Origin: Alphaproteobacteria bacterium
GTDB lineage: Bacteria > Pseudomonadota > Alphaproteobacteria > CACIAM-22H2
DNA: 64,000 nt
Direction of reading: 5' to 3'
Assembly (NCBI GenBank): GCA_016793165.1
Contig: JAEULA010000065.1
Span: forward strand, 186,001-250,000
Part shown: piece after piece, positions 9,400-22,623 of the stretch
Position numbering within the stretch: the stretch's first letter is position 1
How the letters are laid out: each line of letters starts with the position of its first letter
The notes under the pieces: model-generated
Told to the model about the DNA's origin: nothing
Databases searched by the model: none
What the model saw: only the letters and a program-made list of their open reading frames with translations
Position numbers and translations under genes: made by a program

Positions 9400-10476
9400 A
9401 TGCGACGGAGGCTCTTGGGAGCGGCGGCCCTGGCGGCGGCGATGATGTTCGGACCGGCACCGGCGGATGCGCAGCAGAAGATGAAGGTCGGCTTCATCTA
9501 TGTGGGGCCGGTCGGGGATTTCGGATGGAGCTACCAGCATGACGCCGGGCGCAAGGCCGTGGCGGAGGCGTACGGCAACCGCGTCGAAACGACGTTCATC
9601 GAGAACGTCTCCGAGGGCCCGGATGCCGAGCGCGTCATCGAGCAGCTCGCCCGCTCGGGCCACAAGCTGATCTTCACGACGTCGTTCGGCTTCATGGAGC
9701 CGACGCTGAAGGTCGCGCAGCGCTTCCCGAACGTATGGTTCGAGCACGCCACCGGCTTCAAGCGCGCCCCGAACGTCGCCACCTACGACGCGCGCTTCTA
9801 CGAGGGCCGCTACATCATCGGCCAGATCGCGGCGAAGATGTCGAAGAGTGGGACGATCGGCTACATCGGCTCGTTCCCGATCCCGGAGGTCGTCGCCGGC
9901 ATCAACAGCTTCATGCTCGGCGCGCAGTCGGTGCGTCCGGACATGAAGATCAAGATCGTCTGGGTCAACTCCTGGTACGACCCGGGCAAGGAGGCCGACG
10001 CGGCCAAGGCGCTGATCAGCCAGGGCGCGGACATCATCTCGCAGCACACCGACAGCGCCGCGGCGATGCAGGTGGCCCAGGAGCGCGGCGTGCTGGCCTT
10101 CGGCCAGGCGTCGGACATGATCAAGTTCGGCCCGAAGGCGCAGCTGACCGCCATCGTCGACGACTGGTCGAAATACTACGTCGAGCGGGTCGGGCTCGCC
10201 CTCGAGGGCAAGTGGGCCACCGGCGCGGTCTGGGACGGCCTCGACAAGGGCAAGGTGCGGATGGCGCCCTACACGAACATGCCGGACGACGTGAAGAAGA
10301 TGGCCGAGGCGACCGAGGCGGCGATCAAGGCCAAGACGCTGCACCCGTTCAAGTGCCCGATGGTCAAGCAGGACGGCAGCGCGGTGGAGTGCAAGGGCAC
10401 CGGCGCCCTCTCGGACGAGCAGATCGCGAGCATGAACTTCTACATCAAGGGGATCGACGACAAGGTCCCGAACTGA
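9400..10476 (+). CDS. BMP family ABC transporter substrate-binding protein
   Basis: The product (358 aa) is a periplasmic binding protein of the PnrA/Med/BmpA family. A signal peptide (MRRRLLGAAALAAAMMFG..ADA-Q) is followed by KVGFIYVGPVGDFGWSYQHD, the conserved ligand-pocket start of BMP proteins. Further on are TTSFGFMEP, IGQIAAKMSKSGTIGYIGSF and NSWYDPGKEADAAKALISQGADII. The usual ligands of characterised relatives are nucleosides, which fits but does not prove the substrate. GAGGAGG at 9384-9390 is 9 bp before ATG 9400; ATG 9394 and GTG 9391 are in frame and possible. Confidence 0.92.
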   Translation: MRRRLLGAAALAAAMMFGPAPADAQQKMKVGFIYVGPVGDFGWSYQHDAGRKAVAEAYGNRVETTFIENVSEGPDAERVIEQLARSGHKLIFTTSFGFMEPTLKVAQRFPNVWFEHATGFKRAPNVATYDARFYEGRYIIGQIAAKMSKSGTIGYIGSFPIPEVVAGINSFMLGAQSVRPDMKIKIVWVNSWYDPGKEADAAKALISQGADIISQHTDSAAAMQVAQERGVLAFGQASDMIKFGPKAQLTAIVDDWSKYYVERVGLALEGKWATGAVWDGLDKGKVRMAPYTNMPDDVKKMAEATEAAIKAKTLHPFKCPMVKQDGSAVECKGTGALSDEQIASMNFYIKGIDDKVPN

Positions 10477-10610
10477 GGGCACGCCGCGGCTGGTCTTCCC
10501 GGCCGCGCCGCGCGCGTCCGCCGGCCACGGGTCGGCAGCGGCGGGCGACGGCGCGGCCGGGTACTCGGGTCGTAACCGCCGGTTAGGCATCGGGCGCCTA
10601 GGGTCGGGAC

Positions 10611-11012
10611 ATGCGCCGCCTCGTCCTCGTCATCCTCGCCTGGGCCGCAGCCTCGCCCGGCCTGGCACAGACCGTGACCATGGACAGCGCCGCCTGCCGG
10701 GCGCTGCTGGTCGAGCATCGGCCGGCTGCCGACGTGGATTACAAGCCCGGCACCGATGTGCGCGGCCGGCCGGTGGCGCCGGCCGACCTCGGCGCCGGCA
10801 CCACGCCGAGCGTCCTGGCTCCGAGCTTCACCTTCGACCTGCGGACCGACCTCGCGCCCTTCCTGCCGCCGGGATCGCGTCTGATCCGGCCCGAGCTGAC
10901 GGTGGGGCGCATCGCCGTCGATCCCAAGGGCGCGATCCTGTTCAACGGCGAGCCCGTGGCCGCCGGCGACCGGACCGCCCTCGCAGCCCTGTGCCGGCGC
11001 GCGCCGCGCTGA
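10611..11012 (+). CDS. Small exported hypothetical protein
   Basis: A 133-aa protein with a clear signal peptide (MRRLVLVILAWAAASPGLAQ, cleavage expected after AQ or LAQ). The mature part has two cysteines (in SAACRAL and AALCRRA, near the C-terminus), which could form a disulfide, and no recognised domain. The segment YKPGTDVRGRPVAPADLG and the closing FNGEPVAAGDRTALAALC look like a conserved small periplasmic protein. It lies alone between the BMP transporter and proS, with 134 bp and 125 bp flanks. Function unknown. Confidence 0.72.
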   Translation: MRRLVLVILAWAAASPGLAQTVTMDSAACRALLVEHRPAADVDYKPGTDVRGRPVAPADLGAGTTPSVLAPSFTFDLRTDLAPFLPPGSRLIRPELTVGRIAVDPKGAILFNGEPVAAGDRTALAALCRRAPR

Positions 11013-11033
11013 CGCCGCGGCGCCTCCCGGAAA

Positions 11034-11061
11034 TTGCCACGCTGGGGTGGTTTCCCTAGAT
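11034..11061 (+). promoter_or_regulatory. Candidate sigma-70 promoter for proS
   Basis: TTGCCA (11034-11039) and CTAGAT (11056-11061) are separated by 16 bp, close to the alphaproteobacterial housekeeping consensus TTGAC-N17-CTATAT. The proS start lies about 75 bp downstream. This is a consensus match only. Confidence 0.4.
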
Positions 11062-11137
11062 TGCCGCGACTTTTCGGGGCCCGGCGTTCCGCCGGCGCCT
11101 GCGCCCTCAAGCCGCGACCGTCGAAGGATTCCCGCCC

Positions 11138-12460
11138 GTGCGCCTCAGCCAGTTCTTCCTGCCCACGCTCAAGGAAACGCCCACCGAGGCGCAGATCGTC
11201 TCGCACCGGCTGATGCTGCGGGCGGGCATGATCCGCCAGCAGGCGGCCGGCATCTACTCGTGGCTGCCGCTGGGCTGGCGCGTGCTGCAGAAGGTCGAGC
11301 AGATCGTGCGCGAGGAGCAGAACCGCGCCGGCGCGCTCGAGATCCTGATGCCGACGATCCAGCCGGCCGAGCTGTGGCGCGAATCGGGCCGCTACGACGA
11401 CTACGGCAAGGAGATGCTGCGCATCACCGACCGCCACGAGCGCGACATGCTCTTCGGACCGACCAACGAGGAGATGGTCACCGACATCGCGCGCGCCTCG
11501 ATGAAGTCCTACCGCGACCTGCCGCGCAACCTCTACCACATCCAGTGGAAGTTCCGGGACGAGGTTCGCCCGCGCTTCGGCGTGATGCGCGGCCGGGAGT
11601 TCCTCATGAAGGACGCGTACTCCTTCGACGTCGATGCGGCCGGCGCGCGCCACGCCTACAACAAGATGTTCATCTCCTACCTGCGCACGTTCGCGCGCAT
11701 GGGCCTGAAGGCCATCCCGATGCGCGCGGACACGGGGCCGATCGGCGGCGATCTCAGCCACGAGTTCCAGATCCTGGCCGAGACGGGCGAGAGCGCGGTC
11801 TATGTCGATCGCGGCTTCCTCGATCTCGATTTCGCCGACTTCAAGGTCGACTACGACGACGTGGCCGGGCTCCAGGCGGTCGTCGACAGGTTCACGTCGT
11901 TCTATGCGGCCACCGACGAGAAGCACGACGCGGCGAAGGGTGCGGAGCTCGGCGATCGCCTGGTCAGCGCGCGGGGCATCGAGGTCGGGCACATCTTCTA
12001 TTTCGGGACCAAGTACTCGGCGCCGATGGGCCTCTCGGTCCAGGGTCCCAACGGCGAGAAGATCCATCCGGAGATGGGTTCGTACGGCATCGGCGTCTCG
12101 CGCCTCGTCGGCGCGCTGATCGAGGCCAACCATGACGACGCGGGCATCATCTGGCCGGCAAGCGTGGCGCCGTTCGACTGCGGCGTGATCAACCTGCGCG
12201 TCGGCGACGCGGCCTGCGACGCGATGGCCAAGGACCTGATCGCCCGACTCGAGGGCGCCGGGCTTGACGCGCTCTACGACGACCGCAGCGAAAGCGCCGG
12301 CGCCAAGTTCGCGACGATGGACCTGATCGGGCTGCCCTGGCAGCTGACGATCGGGCCGCGCGGCGCCAAGGCCGGCACGATCGAGGTCAAGAACCGCCGC
12401 GGCGGCGCCAAGGAGGAGCTGTCGATCGAGGCGGTGATCGCCAAGGTCGCCAGCCGTTGA
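11138..12460 (+). CDS. proS: Prolyl-tRNA synthetase (short alphaproteobacterial type)
   Basis: The product (440 aa) charges tRNA-Pro with proline. It is a class II synthetase: the N-terminal MRLSQFFLPTLKETP is typical, TNEEMVTDIA and QWKFRDEVRPRFGVMRGREF (motif 2) follow, and SYGIGVSRLVGALIE (motif 3) closes the catalytic domain. The anticodon-binding domain occupies about residues 340-435. At about 440 aa it lacks the INS editing domain found in the 570-aa E. coli type, as is normal for alphaproteobacteria. The start is GTG 11138. The proS-lolC-lolD order is conserved in the class. Confidence 0.95.
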   Translation: MRLSQFFLPTLKETPTEAQIVSHRLMLRAGMIRQQAAGIYSWLPLGWRVLQKVEQIVREEQNRAGALEILMPTIQPAELWRESGRYDDYGKEMLRITDRHERDMLFGPTNEEMVTDIARASMKSYRDLPRNLYHIQWKFRDEVRPRFGVMRGREFLMKDAYSFDVDAAGARHAYNKMFISYLRTFARMGLKAIPMRADTGPIGGDLSHEFQILAETGESAVYVDRGFLDLDFADFKVDYDDVAGLQAVVDRFTSFYAATDEKHDAAKGAELGDRLVSARGIEVGHIFYFGTKYSAPMGLSVQGPNGEKIHPEMGSYGIGVSRLVGALIEANHDDAGIIWPASVAPFDCGVINLRVGDAACDAMAKDLIARLEGAGLDALYDDRSESAGAKFATMDLIGLPWQLTIGPRGAKAGTIEVKNRRGGAKEELSIEAVIAKVASR

Positions 12461-12485
12461 GCGGTCGCGGATCCGGACCTCGCCC

Positions 12486-13731
12486 GTGAGCGCACCCTTC
12501 GGCGTCTTCGAGCGCATGATGGCGACGCGCTATCTGCGCGCGCGCCGCCAGGAGGGCTTCATCTCCGTCATCGCGTGGTTCTCGCTGCTCGGCATCGCGC
12601 TGGGCGTGGCGACGCTGATCATCGTGATGGCGGTCATGAACGGCTTCCGCGCCGAGCTGCTCGGGCGGATCGTCGGACTCAACGGGCACGTCACGATCTA
12701 CAGTCAGCAGGGCGCGTTCACCGACTACGACGCGGTCACGGCGCGGGTGGCGAAGGTGCCCGGCGTCGTGCACGCCTCGCCGCTGGTCGAGGGCCAGGTG
12801 CTCGCCAGCGCCAACAACGTCGCCGGCGGCGCGCTGGTGCGCGGCATGCGCACCGAGGACCTGCTCGGCCGGCGCCTGATCGCGGGCAACATCCGCGCCG
12901 GCGACTGGCGGGACTTCGCGGGCGAGGACGCGATCGCCATCGGCAGCCGCATGGCGATGAAGTTCCGTCTGCAGATCGGCGACTCGCTGACGCTGATCTC
13001 GCCGCAGGGCAACGTGACGGCCTTCGGCACGACGCCGCGCATGCGCGCCTACCGCATCGCCGCGATCTTCGAGGTCGGCATGTTCGAGTACGATTCCAGC
13101 TTCGTGTACATGCCGATGGCCGCGGCCCAGCTGTTCTTCCGGCTGGGGCAGGGCGTGTCCGGCGTCGAGGTCATGGTGGCGGATCCCGACCGCATCCTGC
13201 CGATGCGCAACGCCATCGCCGATGCGGCGGGCGGCGGCGTGCGGGTCTACAGCTGGCAGGACGCCAACTCGAGCTTCTTCAACGCGCTTCAGGTCGAGCG
13301 CAACGTCATGTTCCTGATCCTGACACTGATCATCCTGGTCGCGGCGTTCAACATCATCTCGTCGCTGATCATGCTGGTGAAGGACAAGTCGCGCGACATC
13401 GCGATCCTGCGCACGATGGGCGCGGCGCGCGGCGCGATCATGCGCGTGTTCTTCATGGCGGGCGCGTCGGTCGGCGTCATCGGGACCTTCGCCGGCTTCG
13501 TCCTGGGCGTCGCGTTCTGCACCAACATCGAGTCGATCCGGCAGGCGCTGCAGGCGGTCATGGGCTGGCAGCTGTTCCCGGCCGAGATCTACTTCCTGTC
13601 GCGGATGCCCGCGAAGATGGATACGACGGAGGTCGTCTACGTCGTGCTCATGGCGCTCGCGCTCAGCTTCCTCGCCACGATCTATCCCGCATGGCGCGCG
13701 GCGCGCATCGATCCGGTCGAGGCGCTGCGCT

Positions 13732-13739
<8 letters not shown>
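12486..13739 (+). CDS. lolC: Lipoprotein-releasing ABC transporter permease LolC/E
   Basis: The product (417 aa) is the inner-membrane permease of the LolCDE-type system, which extracts outer-membrane lipoproteins and hands them to LolA. Topology matches the MacB/FtsX fold: one N-terminal helix at about 25-48 (FSLLGIALGVATLIIVMAVMN), a long periplasmic domain (about 50-270), then three C-terminal helices. FISVIAWFSLLGI and SRDIAILRTMGA are family blocks. A single LolC/E-type permease, presumably a homodimer, is usual in alphaproteobacteria. The start is GTG 12486, and the gene overlaps lolD by 8 bp. Confidence 0.93.
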
Positions 13740-14412
<673 letters not shown>

Positions 14413-14513
14413 CTTATCCCCATTTCATCCCGTCCACAGGCTGTGGATGGCGGGGAAGGCGGCGGCGCGCATTGCCCCGCGCCGGGCGCGCGCGTAGCTT
14501 GCCGGCCGATCCC
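14413..14513. other. lolD-dcd gap with DnaA-box-like sequences
   Basis: This 101-bp gap contains TTATCCCCA (14414-14422, one mismatch to the DnaA box TTATCCACA). It also contains the short inverted repeat TCCACA-GGC-TGTGGA (14433-14447), whose halves resemble partial DnaA boxes. Binding is unproven and the spacing resembles no known origin; it may be chance or a local regulatory site. Confidence 0.25.
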
Positions 14514-15674
14514 ATGTCAGACCCCGTGACGTTCCGCACGCTCTTCCGCGACCTGCCGGCCCCGGCCCAGGATCCGGCCGCTCTCGGCCAGGGCGTGTTC
14601 GCGGACACCGCGCTGCGCGAGCTGATCGCGACCAACCAGATCGTCGCCGAGGATCCGATCCTCGACGCGCAGATCCAACCCGCCAGCCTCGACCTGCGGC
14701 TCGGGCGCTATGCCTATCGCGTGCGCGCCAGCTTCCTGCCCGGCGGCTCGTCGGTCGACGAGAAGCTGCGCTCGTTCACGATGCATCGCGTCGACATGGA
14801 GGACGGCGCCGTCCTCGAGCGCGGCTGCGTGTACATCGTGCCGCTGCAGGAGCGGCTTCAGCTGCAAGGCGGCATCTCCGCCCTCGCCAACCCGAAGTCG
14901 TCCACCGGTCGGCTCGACATCTTCACCCGCGTGATCACCGACAACGCCACGGCCTTCGACAAGATCGCCGGCGGTTATGGCGGGCCGCTCTATCTCGAGA
15001 TCGCACCACGCACCTTCAGCGTGCTCGTGCGGCGCGGCACGCGGTTGTCGCAGATCCGGTTCCAGCGCGGCTCCGACATCAAGGTCGGCGTCGGCGTCGC
15101 GGAGCTTCATCGCCGTTCGCCGCTGATCTCCGGCATTCCCGGCGAGCCGCTGTTCCGCGACAAGCTGGTCGGCGTGACCGTCGATCTCGAAGGCGACGGC
15201 GACACCGGCCTGGTCGGATATCGCGCCAAGAAGCATGCGGACGTGATCGACGTCGATTGCCGCGAGCGCTACGACATCGCGCCGTTCTGGGAGCCGATCG
15301 CGTCGCGCGACCGCCGCATCATCCTCGATCCGGACGACTTCTACATCCTGGTGACGCGCGAGGCGGTGACGATCCCGCCGGATTTCGCCGCCGAGATGGT
15401 CGCCTACGACACCATGGTCGGCGAGTTCCGCGTCCACTATGCGGGCTTCTTCGACCCCGGTTTCGGATGGGGCGGCGAGGGCAGCGGCAGCCGTGCGGTG
15501 CTCGAGGTGCGCTCCCACGAGGTGCCGTTCCTGCTCGAGCACGGGCAGACGGTCGGGTGGTTGCGCTACGAGCGGCTGACCGCCCCGCCGTCGCGGCTCT
15601 ACGGCGCCGGTGCCGGTTCGAGCTATCAGAAGCAGGGCTTGCAGCTCGCCAAGCAGTTCAAGCGCCTGGGCTGA
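14514..15674 (+). CDS. dcd: 2'-deoxycytidine 5'-triphosphate deaminase (long form)
   Basis: The product (386 aa) should deaminate dCTP to dUTP for thymidylate synthesis. It is about twice the length of the E. coli enzyme because the trimeric-dUTPase-fold domain is duplicated, a form known in alphaproteobacteria. The first half carries QPASLDLRLG (about 55-64), NPKSSTGRLDIFTRVITD and LYLEIAPRTF (catalytic-region Glu near 162). The second half has RRIILDPDDFYILVTREAV and FDPGFGWGGEGSGSRAVLEVRSHEVPF-like blocks at about residues 315-345. ATG 14514 gives the natural N-terminus; the upstream open frame is GC-rich non-coding sequence. Confidence 0.88.
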   Translation: MSDPVTFRTLFRDLPAPAQDPAALGQGVFADTALRELIATNQIVAEDPILDAQIQPASLDLRLGRYAYRVRASFLPGGSSVDEKLRSFTMHRVDMEDGAVLERGCVYIVPLQERLQLQGGISALANPKSSTGRLDIFTRVITDNATAFDKIAGGYGGPLYLEIAPRTFSVLVRRGTRLSQIRFQRGSDIKVGVGVAELHRRSPLISGIPGEPLFRDKLVGVTVDLEGDGDTGLVGYRAKKHADVIDVDCRERYDIAPFWEPIASRDRRIILDPDDFYILVTREAVTIPPDFAAEMVAYDTMVGEFRVHYAGFFDPGFGWGGEGSGSRAVLEVRSHEVPFLLEHGQTVGWLRYERLTAPPSRLYGAGAGSSYQKQGLQLAKQFKRLG

Positions 15675-15758
15675 GCCGAGACGCGTAACCGTGGCATGCC
15701 GGTTGCACGGCACCGCGGCACCGGCAGCCGACGAGCGGCGCCGGCATGGAGCTGACCG

Positions 15759-19070
<3,312 letters not shown>

Positions 19071-19110
19071 CGGCATCCCGAGTCGCGCAGAGGAGACGCC
19101 AGGCCTGCCC

Positions 19111-21651
19111 GTGACATCCTCCGTCGAACCCGCCGTCACCGGCGCGGCGGCACCGCGCCGCGCGAGCGCCGCCTGGGACGAGATGGTCACGGGGCAGGGG
19201 CGCGTGCGCCCGGCCTGGCAGCCGCTCTTCGCCGTGCTGAGCGAGATCGGCGCCGCCGGAATCGCCGCGCGTGGCGAGCGGGTGCGCCAGCAGCTCGAGG
19301 ACGACGGCATCACCTTCAATCTCTACGACCCGGCCGAGGAGCGGCGGGGTCGTGCGGCGCCGGCGCGCGCCCGGCCCTGGGTGCTCGATCCGCTGCCGCT
19401 GATCCTCGCGGCGGACGAGTGGGCGATGATCGAGCGCGGCGTCGTGCAGCGCGCGCGCCTGCTGGACCGCGTTCTCGCCGATCTCTACGGGCCGCAGCGC
19501 CTGCTCGCCGATCGGCGGTATCCGCCGGCCCTTGTCTACGGCAATCCCGAGTTCCTGCGCGCGTGCCGGCGGCGCGACGCGGTGCCCCCGGGCTTCTTCG
19601 TCCAGCATTACGCGGCCGACCTCGCGCGCGGCCCCGACGGAGTCTGGCGCGTCGTCGGCGACCGGCTCCAGGCGCCCGCCGGCGCCGCCTTCGCACACCA
19701 TCATCGTCGCGTCATGGCGCGCGTGATGGGCGAGGCCCTTCGCGCCAGCCGCGTGCGGCCGCTGGCCGGCTTCTTCGACGGCTGGACCGCCGACCTCCAG
19801 GCCCGCGCGGCGAGCGATCGCGACAATCCCTGCATCGCCGTGCTGACGCCGGGGCCGTTCAACGAGGCTTATGTCGAGCACGTGTCGCTGGCGCGCGAGC
19901 TCGGCGCGACGCTGGTCGAGGGGTCGGATCTCACGGCGCGCGACGGGCGCATCTATCTCAAGACCCTCGGCGGACTGCAGCAGGTCGACACGATCCTGCG
20001 GCGCGTCGACGGGGCGTGGTGCGATCCGCTGGAGCTGCGCGCGGACTCCGGCCTGGGCGTCGTCGGCCTCGTCGATGCGGCGCGCGCCGGCGGCGTGAGC
20101 GTCGTCAATGCCCTCGGCTCCGGACTGGTCGACGCGCCCGCGCTCGCCGCCTTCCTGCCGCGGCTGGCCGAGCACATGCTCGGCGAGGGCCTTGCGCTGC
20201 CGTCGATCGCCTCGTGGTGGTGCGGCGAGCGCTACGCGTGCGACGCGGCGCTCGAGCGGCTGGAGAGCGTCGCGCTGCGTTCGGCCACCGCGCCAGGCGA
20301 CCGGCCGGTCAACGGCGACGAGCTCGACGCGGCGGCGCGCGCCGCCGCGATCGCTCGGGTGAAGGCCGATCCCGGCGCCTACATGGCGCAGGAGCGGATC
20401 GTCGCCTCGCTCGCACCCGGCCAGGGGACGCAGGGCCTGCAGCCGCAACCGGTCGTGCTGCGGGTCTTCGCGACCGCGGTCGGGGGCGACTACGTCGTCA
20501 TGCCGGGCGGCCTCGCGCGCGTGCCCGCGGGCGATGATCCGCTGCGCGTCGGCCTGCAGCAGGGCGGGGTCAACAAGGATGTCTGGGTCGTCGCGGACGA
20601 TCCGACGACGACGATCGTCCCGGCGCGAGTCGCGCAGCCGGCGATCGTGATCCGCCGCAGCCTCGGCGAACTGCCGAGCCGCTCGGCGGACGACCTGTTC
20701 TGGCTCGGCCGCAATGTCGAGCGCCTCGAGAACGGCGGCCGGTTGCTGCGCGCGGGGCTGCAGCGCCTCGTCAGCGGGCTTGCCGGCGCTCGCGACATCG
20801 TCGAGATGGCGACGGTCATGCGCGTGCTCGCGCGCTGCGGGATCGTCGACCTCAACCTCGCCGCCGCTCCGCCGGACGGCCCCGCGGTGCGGCACGCGCT
20901 CATCCATGCCTTCGCCGGCGGCGGCCTGCTCGACGGCGCGTTGACGGCGATCGAGCGGCTGGCGGCGGCCTCGCGCGACCGCTTCTCGGTCGACATGCGT
21001 CGCACGCTCAACCACCTGCTCGGCGAGTTGCGCGGCAGGCTCGCACGCTTCGACGGCGATCCGGACCGGCTGCTGGACCTGCTCGACGAACTCGTCCGCC
21101 TGTCCGCGGCGCTCGCCGGCCTCGCATCGGAGAACATGACGCGCGGCAGCGGCTGGCGCTTCCTCGATCTCGGTCGCCGGATCGAGCGCGGCATCTACGT
21201 CGCCCGCGTCGTGCTCGGCGTCGGCGCGATCCCGACCGCGACGTGGGAGGCGGCGCTGCGGCTTGCGCTGGAGCTCTGCGACTCCACGATCACCTACCGC
21301 ATGCGCTATCTGGCGGCGCTGCTCGACGCCCCCGTCCTCGACCTCGTGGTCGTCGATCCCAGCAATCCGCAGTCGCTGGGCTTCCAGATCGCGGCCATCG
21401 CCGGCCATCTCGCCGCCTTGCCCATCGCCCCGGGGGCGCCCGACGGTCGCGCCGCGAGCGAGGCCATGCGCAGCCTCGAGACGATCGTGACCGGGCTCTC
21501 GGCGCAGGCGCGGCCGATGGCACCAGCGACTCTCGCCGGCCTTCGCGCCGCGCTCTCGGCGGAGGAGCGGGCGCTGATGGCGTTGTCCGACTCCCTGACG
21601 CGCGCCTATTTCTCCCATGTGCCGGCGGCGCGCGTGGTCGGGGCCGCGTGA
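19111..21651 (+). CDS. Circularly permuted ATP-grasp / alpha-E fusion protein
   Basis: The product (846 aa) fuses two domains often encoded separately. Residues about 60-500 form the circularly permuted type 2 ATP-grasp domain: DPLPLILAADEW, VYGNPEFLRAC, DLARGPDGVWRVVGDR, NPCIAVLTPGPFNEAYVEH, YLKTLGGLQQVDTILRRVD and NALGSGLVD are its typical blocks. Residues about 520-840 form the alpha-E (DUF403) helical domain, starting LPSRSADDLFWLGRNVERLE and including TRGSGWRFLDLGRRIERG. The ATP-grasp part is expected to make an amide bond with ATP; alpha-E has no known activity. The start is GTG 19111, and the stop overlaps the next transglutaminase gene. Confidence 0.9.
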   Translation: MTSSVEPAVTGAAAPRRASAAWDEMVTGQGRVRPAWQPLFAVLSEIGAAGIAARGERVRQQLEDDGITFNLYDPAEERRGRAAPARARPWVLDPLPLILAADEWAMIERGVVQRARLLDRVLADLYGPQRLLADRRYPPALVYGNPEFLRACRRRDAVPPGFFVQHYAADLARGPDGVWRVVGDRLQAPAGAAFAHHHRRVMARVMGEALRASRVRPLAGFFDGWTADLQARAASDRDNPCIAVLTPGPFNEAYVEHVSLARELGATLVEGSDLTARDGRIYLKTLGGLQQVDTILRRVDGAWCDPLELRADSGLGVVGLVDAARAGGVSVVNALGSGLVDAPALAAFLPRLAEHMLGEGLALPSIASWWCGERYACDAALERLESVALRSATAPGDRPVNGDELDAAARAAAIARVKADPGAYMAQERIVASLAPGQGTQGLQPQPVVLRVFATAVGGDYVVMPGGLARVPAGDDPLRVGLQQGGVNKDVWVVADDPTTTIVPARVAQPAIVIRRSLGELPSRSADDLFWLGRNVERLENGGRLLRAGLQRLVSGLAGARDIVEMATVMRVLARCGIVDLNLAAAPPDGPAVRHALIHAFAGGGLLDGALTAIERLAAASRDRFSVDMRRTLNHLLGELRGRLARFDGDPDRLLDLLDELVRLSAALAGLASENMTRGSGWRFLDLGRRIERGIYVARVVLGVGAIPTATWEAALRLALELCDSTITYRMRYLAALLDAPVLDLVVVDPSNPQSLGFQIAAIAGHLAALPIAPGAPDGRAASEAMRSLETIVTGLSAQARPMAPATLAGLRAALSAEERALMALSDSLTRAYFSHVPAARVVGAA

Positions 21652-22556
21652 TGCGATTCCGGCTCAGCCATCGCACGAGCTACGTCTATGCCTCGCCGGT
21701 CGATCTCGCCCAGCACGTGCTCCGCCTCGATGCGCGGCCGTTGCCGACGCAGCGCATCGACAAGGTCGTGGTCGTCTGCTCGCCGCGCCCGTCGCGCGTG
21801 TCGCAGACCGTCGACCATTTCGGCAACCGCATCACCCATGTCGCGCTCGCCGGACCTCATGACCGCCTCGATCTGACGCTCGAGGCGAGCGGTGAGATCC
21901 TGCCGCGCACGCCGCCTCCGCCGGACGCGACGATGCCCTGGGAGGAGGTGGCCGCCGCGCTGCTCGGCGACGGCTTCCCGACGGCGGTCGAGGCGAGCGA
22001 GTTCGTCCACGCCTCGCCGCGCGCCGCGCCGCTGGCGAGCTTCTCGCCCTTCGCACAGGCGAGCTTCGCCGGCGGCCGTCCGATACTCGAGGCGGTCCTG
22101 GAGCTGACGCATCGGATCCACGAGGCCTATCGCTACGATCCGGCCGCCACGGACGTGTCGACCCCGCTCGCGGAGGTGGTCGCTAGGCGGGCCGGCGTCT
22201 GCCAGGACTTCGCGCATCTGCAGATCGCGGGGCTCCGCGCCCTTGGTCTCGCCGCGCGCTACGTCTCCGGGTACATCGCGACGCGGCCGGTCGGGGCGGC
22301 GCGGCCGCTGCGCGGCGCCGACGCGAGCCACGCCTGGGTCTCGGTCTGGTGCGGCCCGCGGGCGGGATGGATCGACGTCGATCCGACCAACGACCTGCTG
22401 GTCTCCGACGCCCATGTCGTCGCGGCCTGGGGCCGCGACTACGGCGACGTGAGCCCGGTGCGCGGGGTCTTCGTGGGCGGCGGGGCCCACAGCCTGTCGG
22501 TCGCGGTCGATCTGGAGCAGCTCGGGCCGTCGCCGCCGGCCGCAGCGCAAGATTGA
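21651..22556 (+). CDS. Transglutaminase family protein
   Basis: The product (301 aa) combines a bacterial transglutaminase N-terminal domain (MRFRLSHRTSYVYASPVDLAQH at the start) with a transglutaminase-like cysteine-protease-fold domain. The triad is visible as Cys184 in GVCQDFAHL, His227 in ASHAWVSVW and Asp244 in IDVDPTND. No signal peptide is present, so it is probably cytoplasmic. Its ATG overlaps the stop of the ATP-grasp/alpha-E gene (TGATG), which points to co-translation and to a shared pathway with that protein and with the DUF2126 protein upstream. Whether it acts as a protease or a transferase cannot be decided from sequence. Confidence 0.9.
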   Translation: MRFRLSHRTSYVYASPVDLAQHVLRLDARPLPTQRIDKVVVVCSPRPSRVSQTVDHFGNRITHVALAGPHDRLDLTLEASGEILPRTPPPPDATMPWEEVAAALLGDGFPTAVEASEFVHASPRAAPLASFSPFAQASFAGGRPILEAVLELTHRIHEAYRYDPAATDVSTPLAEVVARRAGVCQDFAHLQIAGLRALGLAARYVSGYIATRPVGAARPLRGADASHAWVSVWCGPRAGWIDVDPTNDLLVSDAHVVAAWGRDYGDVSPVRGVFVGGGAHSLSVAVDLEQLGPSPPAAAQD

Positions 22557-22623
22557 CCGCAACGCCGCGGCGGGGTGAATTCCGCACGCGCTCCCCGGAC
22601 TCCACCGCGCGAACGAGGCCCCG

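Noticed and set aside
10572..10584. Short inverted repeat TAACC-GCC-GGTTA before the small exported protein gene
   Set aside because: A 5-bp stem is too short to support a terminator or an operator call.
6586..10590. Long minus-strand open frame opposite the BMP transporter genes
   Set aside because: The encoded product is compositionally biased with no domain, and the plus strand encodes four well-recognised transporter proteins over the same bases.
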